This document shows positions 50,216-62,200 of a stretch of 64,000 nucleotides of DNA, in pieces. The notes below the pieces were generated by a model that had not been told where the DNA came from, ran no database searches, and was given only the letters and a program-made list of their open reading frames with translations. The translations under genes and the position numbers were made by a program. The stretch's first letter is position 1, and every line of letters begins with the position of its first letter. The DNA is from Cucumis sativus (Eukaryota; Streptophyta; Magnoliopsida; Cucurbitales; Cucurbitaceae), in the NCBI RefSeq assembly GCF_000004075.3, contig NC_026657.2:2108001-2172000 (forward strand), given 5' to 3'.

Positions 50216-53200
50216 ATGGGTACATGTGAGAAAGAACTTCAGAAAAGTGGGTCTAAAAATCCTAATGAAAATAAAAAGGACTTAAACATGCAGCCAGAGA
50301 GTGAGATTGGTCAGGTACAACATGATAGATCAAGTGCGAGGACTGATACGGATGATATTAGTGCCCAGGAACTTAGTTGTAAACCACCTCAGAAGCCCTC
50401 AGTGGACTTAGAAGATGAAGATGCAATTTGTACACGCACAAGGGCTCGTTATTCACTTGCTAATTTCACACTTGATGAACTTGAAAATTTTTTACAAGAA
50501 ACTGACGATGAGGATGACCTTCAACATGTTGATGATGAAGAAGAATACAGGAAATTTCTTGTTGCAGTGTTGCAGGATGTAGACGGTGACAGCAAAAGTC
50601 AAGAAAATGAAACTGTTGAAGATGAGGACGAGGACAATGACGCTGACTTTGAGATAGAACTTGAGGAGGCACTTGAGAGTGATGTTGACGAAGTTACAAG
50701 AGACCTGACCCAAAAGGAGAACAACAGAGCTGTAAGACGACCAGAGACTAGACAGAATAAGCGTTTAAAAGCGTCCGTTCAAAATAACAAACGACACTTA
50801 GGACAGGCAAAGCGGCCATTGCGACCACTCTTGCCAATACTGCCTAATGAACCAATTCCTTCTTTTTCCCCTCACGATGGGAAAACCTTGGCAACTTGGA
50901 ATGCTCCTACTTCTCGGTCTTCTGTGAATAAGGATAACTTAATAAATGGTTTTGCACCAAATCAAATTGGTCAACTCTACTGTTTGATTCACGAGCATGT
51001 GCAACTTCTCATTCAAGTCTTTTCCATATGTATATGTGATTCTTCTCGACAACATATTGCTTCCCAGGTACATGGATTAATCTCTGAGATGCTTCATAAA
51101 CGGAATGAAGTATTGGCATGGAAAAAGGTTCCATTTCCTGGCATTTGCTTTGATTTTCCATGTGTTTATTCGTCAATGCCAGATGAAGTAACAAATAGCA
51201 GTTTCCAAGTGCAAAGAACGCTGGAATCAAACGGATTTTGTGGTGGGAAAATCACGGGGTCCACTCAACAAACCTACCAAAGGGTTGCATCACAAACAAC
51301 TTATGATAGAGGGCGTGATTCTGTTTCTGTTAGGCAGGTGGTTGAAGGCTCCAGTTGGGCACCATTTGTAAGTGGCCCAGTACTATCTATGCTCGATGTA
51401 GCTCCACTGAATTTAGCTGGAGGCTTTTTGGACGATGTTAATACTGGTAAAATACATTCTTAAGTGCTCTATGATGTTTGGGTAAAGATTTAGTCTCAAG
51501 TTTTTGATGCTATGACAATCTTCTGATGTTCTAACTGCATTTTATATCTTTTTATTGTGTGGGATTGCATGCCAGTTGTTCAAGATTATCGAAGACGTCG
51601 TTTGGAATCAACATCAGATACACCCCTAGAAAGAGAACCCCTTTTTCCCCTACCTAGTCTCCATGCATTTCCTGGAGTTAATTGTGAAGGTATGTCTGGA
51701 AGGATCTCATCTGTCAACACAGCAACACTTTCTCCTAGTCAACAGCCACCTAAGAAGTCATTGGCAGCTGCACTTGTTGAAAGCACCAAGAAGCAGTCTG
51801 TTGCCATGGTTCTAAAGGACATTGCGAAGTTAGCCCAACAATTCTTTCCTTTATTCAACCCAGCATTATTTCCTCATAAGCCACCCCCTGCTGCTGTGGT
51901 AAATCGGATTCTTTTTACAGATGCAGAGGATGAGTGAGTTACTTTCTATCCAGTCAGTGGAAGTACATTTTTTTCTCTCGCAGTCGTGTTCACTTTTTTG
52001 CTTCACTTCCCTGGTTGCTGCTTCTCATTACCTTAGATTGCCAATGGTTTATAATATGTGTGACTTTGATAATCTATTTCTTCCTGGCATGTGCATATGT
52101 GCTGATATTAAACATCAATTTTTTTTGTTCAAGTATTTTGGTCAGAAGTTCACAGAAATATGTGAATTAGATGAGCTCTGTAAAAGATGTCATGACACTT
52201 GCCACAAAATCTTCTTATTTCGGAGCTTTAAATTGAATGAAATAATGAAATTTTTTCCACAATTCTGGTGAGGGGTCAAGGGTTTGTTATGTCCTTTTGA
52301 ATTTTTTCATTTTACTCAATAAAAGCTTGGTTTTCATTTTTAAAAAATCAATTGTAGGAAGTTTTTGTTTACCCCATTAGTTTGGTGGGTCAATATCTTG
52401 TCACCCTCTTTCTGAAGTTTGGTTTGACTTGAAAATGACATAATTAGACTTGTGCTGTAAAAAGCCGGGTTTTGATTCCCTCTAACTTACCCATATCTGA
52501 GGAAAAAGTGTTTGTGCTTGTTAGCCCATTTCCCTCCTTAGCTTCAAAAATAGATGACGCCCAACCTTGAAAGATATTTTATATATATTAAATTTCTTTT
52601 AAGAATGAGCCTTGAATGAAGGAGATTTCATTGTCTTGTTTGGAGAGAAGTCTGTCTCCCCATTGCTTTAGCGACCTTGGCAATGGTAATGTTGACAATG
52701 GGAACATCGCATTCCTTTCTATACAGAAGTCAAAGTTTTGTTGCTCAATCTTATTAGGTTTTCCAATGGTTATGGCTTGCAAGCCGATAGTAGAGTTTCC
52801 TTAGACAAAGAAAAGTCCTTCTCAAAGAGTGTCAAGGTTATCTGGAGTTTTGTTTGCATGGTGAGAAGAGAAATAATATGTTCTAACTATAAATGATTAG
52901 ATCCTGAAGGATGTCAGGGGATGAACGAGTTACCTTCTTTGCACATGATGATAAGACAGAATTTTTTTTGTTTCAGATTGCCCATCCTTTGGGATTATAT
53001 GATTTTCCTTATTAAAGTTATCACACTTTAGTTCTGTAGCTTGTCAGAAATTTAGGATTTCTAGGTTAATTCGAACAATTATGGAATCCTGGGCATGCAA
53101 TTCGCTCGTTGGTCATACCTATTGTTGATTCATATGCAGGTTATTAGCCCTAGGATTGATGGAATACAATACAGATTGGGAGGCTATCCATAAGCGATTT

Positions 53201-56200
53201 CTTCCTTGCAAATCTACACATCAGGTACTTTGTGCTTTAGCTTTCAAGCTTTTCTTTGTCTTTCAAAGTGTGTTTGTGATATATATCAAAAGAAAATTTT
53301 ATTCAATTGAATACAAAGTTCCTAAAACAAGAAGATAATCTCTCTATGTATAGAGAATTGGAAAGCAAACTAATCCTATTTCTAATTAACCAAAGAGACT
53401 AAACGTAATCCTTATAAACCAAGAAAACTAATCCAAATCCTAATCAGTTAAAGGTTTAACCATGATACCTTAATCCTACTACATCGGAAGGGGTCTCACT
53501 TGATTAGATGGGAGGGAAGGTTATTGATAGGCCTGTTTCCTTGGGGGGGGGGGGGGGGGGGGGGGGGGAGGTGTGGTTATAAATAGGGAATCAAAGTTCT
53601 CATAACAAAGCTTTGTTGGCCAAATGGCTATGATATTTCTCCTCTTAAGCCCAATTCCTTTGGTGTAGGATTATTGTTCGTAAACATGACCACCATCCTT
53701 TTGAGTTGCTGTGTAAGGGGGTTAAAGGTACTCATTGGAACTTGTGGAAGAATATTTCCAGAGAACTCCATTATTTTGTCCACATGGTCCGTTGTGTTGT
53801 GGGGTACAAGAGAGACACATATTTTTGGGAAGACCACGGGTGGGTGAGAGACTTTTTTGTCCATCGTTCCCTCGTCTTTATCATTTGTATTCTCCTGAAA
53901 ATATTTTTTGTTTACTTCTTGTGTGGTGTGTTCTTTTTCTTTCTGGTTTTGTTGCTTTCTTTTCAATAGGGACAATGTGGTCGCTCTTCTTTCCTTGAGG
54001 GTCACCTCTTTAGGCGTGGGAGAAGGGACCGTGTAAATTTAACCACTTACAAAATTTTGGGGTTCAAATTGATATAATTGTTCTTTCAGAGTTTAAATTG
54101 ATACAACCCCTAATATTTAAGTCTATAAATTGACTTTTTTCCAAAAAGAAAATAAAAAGAAAGAAAAACGACGCTGGAATGATTTTGTTTGTCCAAAGTA
54201 GTGACTTGAAATTATTACATTTTCCTCTGGTATTTCGCTTGAAACTATGGATCTAGTAATTTGAAAATTTCTATGGTAGAGCTCAATAATTCATTTTAGT
54301 GTGGTATTGAATTATCAGTATGTTTTCTTCTCCCATTGGCGTGTGCTTGCTATATTTATTTTGCACAAGTCATTCTATATGAGAGTATCTTCTGTACCTC
54401 TTCCTGATGTTCTGTTATTCATTTTGCAGATTTTTGTTAGGCAGAAAAATCGATGCTCGTCAAAAGCGAATGAAAATCCAATCAAGGTATGTTACTATCT
54501 TTTATAGGGAAAGTGAGATGTAAGCTTTCCCTGATCTTATCGAGATTTTAAAAGAAGATACTCTTTTGGTTCTCCTTGATCTTTTCAACTCCTTGATCTT
54601 TTCAACTCCTTGCATGTCTTATATGTACTGTGCAGCTGTCTATAGTGCAAAGAAGATAGGTTTTCTAGCCTGTTTTGTTAAATCTGAAGAAAAAAAATTA
54701 TTACATGGATTGAGACTTCCTTGTTAACAGTATTGAATAAAGGTTTACTTTGGTCTTTCTCTTGGGAGCAATCCCAAGTCTGTTTCTTTATAGGACCCTG
54801 TGGTCAATTTTTGAGAAGATTAGCTTCTTGGAAAAAAGCTTCTTTTCTATAGATGGCAGGCTTGTCCTGATGAGACCAGTTTCCTTGGGTTGAGGGTCAT
54901 GAAATCGGGAAATTTAGGGTGCCAAACAAAGCTTTTTTAGCCAAACATCTATGGTGTTTATTCTTTGTGGTGTAGGATCATTGCAAGTAAACATGAATAC
55001 ATGATCGTTTTGTGTGGGGGGAGATACCTTTCTGTGCTTTATTGACTTGTTTGTATAATTTTGTCATTCCCAAAGGTCATTTTGTCGAAGACTTTCTTGT
55101 GTGTTTATGGAGCTCTTGTTCCTTTTCTTTTGGGTTTCGTTGCTCTCTTTCAGATAGTGAGGCAACAGGGATGGTTGCTCTTCTTTATTTACTCGAGGGA
55201 CACTCCTTTAGAAGAGGGAGGAAGGATGTTAGAGTCGGGATCCTCAATCCTTTGGAAGGGTTCTCTTGTGAATCTTTCTTCTAGTATTTGGTTGATCCTT
55301 CACCTTTAGGATGTCGGTCTTTATGGTGTTTTGGGAGGATTAAGATTCTTAAGAAGGCGGGGTTCTTGGATCGGCTTGCGAGGAAGTTGCCTTTGCTTGT
55401 TAGGCCTTTTTGTTGAAGGGTGGAGGAAGGCTTGGACCATATTTTCTGGATTAAAAATGTCCTTACCAAGATAGTGCACAAAAAAAGCCCATCAGACGAG
55501 CCCAAACACAAAAAGGGTTATTTTTGGTAGCAGAACAAGCAGGTGTGGCATAAACATCTATGTTGAAGAACATCTCCTTGATCGTTTGGAAGAGGAGGGA
55601 AACAGCAAAGGAGGTGGCAGGTGTGGAATGATGGTTACTCTTGGAAGAGAAGGAGATGTTTATATCACACGCGAGGGATTCAAGAGCAAAGCAAGAACTA
55701 ATGAAGCATTGACAAAAGAATTAAAGAAGAGAACCTCCTCTATTTCTTTGTCCCTAAGAATGTCTCCACAATTGTTTTTGAGAGGGTCAATGTAGTTCTT
55801 ACTTCACCTCCCACTAGCCACCCTATGGAAGTTGGCGGTGATGACATTTCTGTCCTCAGCACAACTTACCTTTACATTTTGTCTCCAACTCAGTTTCCCT
55901 TCTCACAAGCTCAACATACTCCCCAATCCCCATTGATAGGAAGACATTTCTCCTTAAGAACATTGGTTAACTCCCCTCCTCTTCCAAACGATCAAGGTCC
56001 TTTAGCCTCCCCAAGACTTTTTCTTTTTTATTCAACAAATCGGCAGCACCTCGTAGTTCCATGCTTTCAAAGAATCTCTAAGGGCTTTTAAATTTTCCCA
56101 TGAAATGATATCCTTCCCACTTACCAAGGGGCTTCACCAGCTACAACAAGGGGAGAAAGGACTTGAAAGACGGGTCCAGCATATTTTTTAATCTTAAAGG

Positions 56201-59200
56201 GTAGGGACCCCAGATTCTGGGGCCTGGAGACTGTCTAGCACTGAGGAAAGCTTAAATCCATCCATTGGATAACAGAAACTGGTTGATCCTGCTTTTATAT
56301 GCTAAGAAGAAAGAATCAAATTAGCCTTACATGGCACTTTTACACCGTGTGATTTTTTTCTGTTTTTGTTTTTTTTTTTTTTTTTGGTGTTTCAAGATAA
56401 AGTACTCTCTCAAAAAAATCTTTTCTAATTGTTCTGCTTTGATATTCAAGTATTTCTATCTTATACAAAAAGAAAAAAAAAAAGTCAATTGTAGAGTTAT
56501 GTAGCACCTTTGGCAATTAGGAAGTTTCTTCTTTCCCCTTTTATTAACTACCTTTGTTTAATGGCATCATTTATATTTTTTGAGAAAAATTAAAGATTAA
56601 CTGTTGATGTAAGACAATTTCTCCTTGCAGGCAGTTCGGAACATGAAGACATCACCTTTGACTGTGGAGGAGATAACACGTATTCAAGAGGTTTTGACCA
56701 GAAGCTTTGTGAATTCATTATCTATATGGTTGCGCATCTGATAAATGCCCTTTTTAACTTAACCTATAAAATAATTTCTCAGGCACTTAAAATTTACAAA
56801 TCTGACTGGATGTCTGTATGGCAATTTGCTGTCCCGTATAGAGATCCATCATCATTAGCACGAAAATGGCGCATTGCCCATGGAATTCAGAAGTCTTATA
56901 AACAACAAAATCCAGAAAAAAAAGAGAAACGACGTATATATGAATCAACACGAAGAAAGATGAAGGCTGCAAATCATGTAAGTTGGCCATATTCTTCTGG
57001 ACGAGATTTCTTTTCTCCTGTCTCTGAAACCATTTACAAAAACTGCTCTTACTGAGATACCAATTGATGCAGCTTACTGTAAAGCTTAAGAAATTTTTGA
57101 ATAATTCTTCTGATATATTTATTAATGAGAGGAGAAACCTTTTATAGGCTCTGAAGTTTACAAGAGTTTGTTGAAGTTAGTTATTTTAAAACTAACTTTG
57201 AATTGAGTTGGTTATTGTAGAACTAACTCAAGATACAACAAGGATTAACTAAAGAATAACTAATCTTAAGATACAAGAATGGTAATGCAAGATACTCAAG
57301 AATTAGTTAAAGAAATACTCAAGAACTTAAAGAAACATCAGGAAAGGCGGATGTTCTACATCATACACATTTATTGTCATTGTTTCAAGATCTAATGAGT
57401 TTAAACATTCATGATTAAGAGAGTGGGGAGATAAGGTATTCACCTTACCAATTTTAAGGGTGATACTGGGCAACACTCTCCTGGCAATAATTATAAACGG
57501 AGAGTATCTATTTAATGAAGAGACCTGTTTCCTTTTAAAAAATAAATAAATAGCCGGAGAGTACTGCAAAGAAAATAAAAAATAAAAATCAATGATCCCA
57601 GGAGGCATCGAAAGAAAAATCCAAAGACTCACTAATACTCTCTCCCCAGTAATTGCTTTTATTTTTTTTAAGCTATTTCCCCAAATTTTCACCCAGGGGA
57701 CAGTTCGATTTCTATCAAAATAATTTACCATTTTCTTTGATGCCCCAGAAGCATTTGTAAGGTATGAAGCCTTTGACATCCTTAAGAATTATTGTTACAA
57801 TGCTGAAGTAAAGTGTAATCGGCCTTTCTTAAAAATTTAACTTGAAAGAGCTTGAATGAATAGCGCTCAAGCATCTTCCTCGTTCTTACAAGTAGTGTAC
57901 CACTTTAGAATGTTTGGTACACTACAAAGTTCCGCATATCCTCTTACCTGGTTGAAAGGTCATAAAAGGTGATATTGGCCTAAAAGGTGATATTAATGAT
58001 TAAATAAGATTTACCCATGGGTCTTACCTATCTATAAATTACAAGTTGGTGGTATTAGTTAGTTGATTATGTATAATATACGTTGTAGGTAGCTGAAAAT
58101 GTATGCTTGCCATCCAATTGGATAGTGAACCCACTTCACCACTATTTAGTTTCACTAGTGCTCCTGAATTTTAAGTATGAGGTAATGATCGATGGGTATG
58201 AATTTCATTTCACTGATGGTTCAAGCTTTTTATTTTAATGTTTTTACAGGATTCCAAGTTTGAAAATACTGGCAGGATAAACAGTAATAGATATGGGAAC
58301 GTTGATAATGATGGCACTCCTTTTGCAAACGAGGCCTTTGCTACAGAATGGAGACCAGGTACCTCCAGTGGACTCAATCTCGTTGATGGTAATCTTCCTT
58401 GTGATATATTACCGGAAAAGGATATCCAGAGCAAAGAACAAAGTAACTCAGTTGAATCTGGAGACATGCAAACGCAGAAAAAAGATGTTCATTGGTTCTC
58501 TTCTGGACCAGTGCACTCAGAACCTCCACAATCTCTTTCAACCCCAACTGGACATGTAACACCCACTACGAATGCACAGAATCTCAGAGTTTCGGATGTG
58601 AAATCTCCAATCTACTCTAGGAATTATCGGGCTCGTAGATCTAATAGTTCACATTTGGTCAAACTAGCTCCAGACCTTCCACCTGTCAATCTTCCTCCGT
58701 CCGTTCGTGTAGTTCCCCAGTCATTTTTCAGAGGATCTGTTTTTGGAGCACCAGCAAAGGCTTTTGCAGCCAAAAGCAATAAGGAAATTTCTCAGGCGAT
58801 CAATACAGTCAATAGCAGGCTGAACAATAGTAATCCATCAAACAACACCCACAATGTTGTCATCCCACTAATGGAAGATGCATCTAAAACAAACATGGAA
58901 GAATCCAGAGCTAACAATGATAATCCCACTGAAACAGAAAGAGGCACAGATTCTGATCTTCATATGCATCCTTTACTTTTCCGGGCCTCTGATGATGGAT
59001 CTGTGCCTTATTACCCTGTAAATTGTAGTTCTAGTTCATCTGATACTTTTGGTTTCTTCTCAGGAAACCAACCTCAGTTGAATCTCAGTCTATTTTATAA
59101 TCCACAGCCAGAGTACCACGTTGGTTTTGAAAAATTATTGAAGTCAAAGAAGTTGACTTCATCACATAGCATTGATTTCCATCCCCTCCTGCAAAGATCT

Positions 59201-62200
59201 GATGACATAGATCAGGTGCATACGACTACATCTTTGGATGGCAGATCTCGTGGTCACAACATATTTGGTGCTGTACAGAACCAACCTTTGGTTAGTAATG
59301 GACGGTTGACTAGGGGTACGGAATCCTTTAAGCACGGTGATAAGAGTTATGGTTTGGATTTAGAGATACACCTTAGTTCAGCATCCAATAAAGAAACCAC
59401 TCCAGGGAATAAAGTATTCACTGCACATGATCATTTGAAGTCAGTAACTGCTAGAAATTCAGACCGATTAGAGAACCTACACAATGGTCACTTGAATGGA
59501 CAAACAAGAACTAATGAAGAGGGCAATCTTGTTTCTGATGCCCATCCCCTGGTTCAACCATCTATAGACAATTGCAGTGATGACGTGGATGACCTTTCTC
59601 ACCCAGGTATCATTATGGAACAGGAAGAATTAAGTGACACTGATGAAGAAGTTGAAGAAAATGTTGAGTTTGAATGCGAGGAGATGGCCGACTCTGAAGG
59701 AGAAGATGGATCTGACTGTGAACCAATTACCGATTTGCAACATAAGGTAACCTTACACTTTTGTTGACGTTAAAGATGCTTGTATAAAAATGGTTGGGAT
59801 TTCAGTATATAATTTTTTCCCTCTAGTTTAGCTTGTGTGCATTGGTCAATTGTAGATTCTACGATTCTTATAGAACACTGATATAGTTTCTATGTTTTGT
59901 TGATATCTCCAAAAGAAATTACAATATAAAAGAGAATTGTGTTCCTCATACTACGAATCACGATTTCCAGAAATGAACAAACAACAAACAACTATGTAAA
60001 GAACAAAGTAATTTAGAATACAAAAACAACACAGAAACGATAGAACCTGACCCTCTGCTTCTCCTCTCTCTCAAGGAGTAATGCAGCCCATTGTCTTCAC
60101 CAAAATCTTTCTCCTCCCTCTCTTTCTTTTTGCCCTTTTATACGACCTATTTCTAACTAACTTTGGCCCACTGTGGTCCCCTTTTTCTCTCCCTCACTGC
60201 CTCCTTCACACATGCTTCCTCTTTCTTACCCATTCTATTATATTGTAGGATAATAGGGATAATAGGATGTCTATCAGATTCTTAACAAGGGAATTGGTCG
60301 CTTATCATGATAGCCATGTGAATGGTATTAAAAATGATAAGGCAAGTGTTAAAACATAGGTGTTGAACAGAAAAATTAAAACGTGACTGTGCTACTTCTC
60401 TAAACCCTAACCTGCTCCCGGTGGAAGCTTCTCATGCAATTGAGGCTCCCGATTCCCACCCTTCCTGTTTCTAGGTGGTTCTTGACAAAACAAACAAGAA
60501 ATAAGGTGTATGTGTACTTGTTGGTGTGTGTGTGTGTGGTTGTTCTGTCATAGTATCCAACTCTCATCCTATCGTCAATCCATGTTGCAATATCATTCTG
60601 TAATAACTTTTGGATGGAGGTGTCTTCTGGGCTGAAATATACCATTTCTGATAAACTCCTTGGCAGAGGGTTATTCGAAGTCCAGGCTAAGTGAATGCTG
60701 GAGACTTTCATTTCCATCGTAGAGGAAAACACAATATCATCATCATCGCAAGCTGCTTTGCCATTTCTCTCAGAATTGCTTTGTATATTGCTGCGGAGCA
60801 CTTGTTTGAGAATTCGATTCAATTTTGGAGACCTGAAAGTCATATGCAGTGTGAGTATTTCTAAACTTCTGGATTGTTGTTAGATTTTACTCTTTTTTTA
60901 TCTTCTTCTAACATTTTGACATCTGCTTTCTAATTTCAAACCTTTACCTGGAAAGGTGCTATAGTCAGTAACCTTTATTTTTGTGCAAGTTCCAGTCCCT
61001 TTGTTATTTTGAAGTATTTTAGGCATTATGTAATCTTTATCTTGTGCTTAAAGTCCAATAATTTTACAAGCTTTCTTTTTATTCACTGCTTGGTTTTGTG
61101 TTAAATTTTTACATCAAGAATGACATAGTATATTGTCTTTTGAACGCTAATGTTCTCCTAAGCTTTTCATTCACCTCATCTTCATCTTTGGCAACTAACG
61201 GGAAGTACTCTATATTTTAGAATATCCTTTGTGTTCAATCGTTTATATTTATATTTATAATAATAATAACAACAGTAAACCTGTTTATTGTTTGATCATA
61301 ATTGGTAAAAATAAGAGGTGAAATTTACAAGTGACAAACCTTTTCAAGTTCCCAAGCCTAAAGCTGGAAAGGAAAGGTTGTTTTGCTTTTATCTTACTAT
61401 TTAACGTTATTTCATATTTAAGTTCCTGCATTAATAGTCTTTGTCAACGTTCACTTTAAACCTTTAGGGGGGGCGTTTGAGGCAATGAGTTGGTTATTAT
61501 AGTCCTAGATTATTATAGTCAAATTGAAATAGTTTGCGCTTGGGGTGTAAATTATTTTAGTTGGGTTATAATAGTATGTGTTTGAGGTGTAAACTATTTT
61601 AATTTATGACGAAAATAGTTCGTACTATATTAAATAATAAAAAATGATGAATGTAAAATAGTAAAAACTTTAGCAAAGAGTAAATATTGTAACAAATGAG
61701 GGTTTTGAAATAGTATTTGTTGCTAATTGGGAATTTTTAAAAAGTATATAATCTTAGAATAGTTTGTCCAAACAACCTCTTAAAAACTAACTTTCAAGGA
61801 AGGTTGACTGGTATTTTGGGCGAAAGTTTGAGACTTTTTGGTCAAAGTGGAGACATGTTTGTTGCCCTCCCCAGTGGTCCTCATACAGATTGGGATTGGA
61901 GAGTATTTAGAATCAATCTTCTCCAGTGATATGAAGGTTGCTCAAAGTTTTAAGGAAGAGTGAAATCTTAATAACTTTCAGATAGCAATTAGCGAATATA
62001 CGGTCAAATGTTTCCTCTTTTTGGAATTTGATCCATCATAATCAAGTGAAACATGTCGAGATTGATCGCCATTTCATTAGTGAAAAGATTGAGACAAATA
62101 CAATAGATTTGAAATATGTTAACCAAGGCATTGCATCGGACCAGTCTTGTTGGATTAATTTTCAAGCTTGGAATGTCCAGCATAAGCCATCTAGGTTGGA

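Noticed and set aside
53628..54005. Minus-strand 125-aa frame as a gene
   Set aside because: It is the antisense shadow of LINE fragment copy 1.
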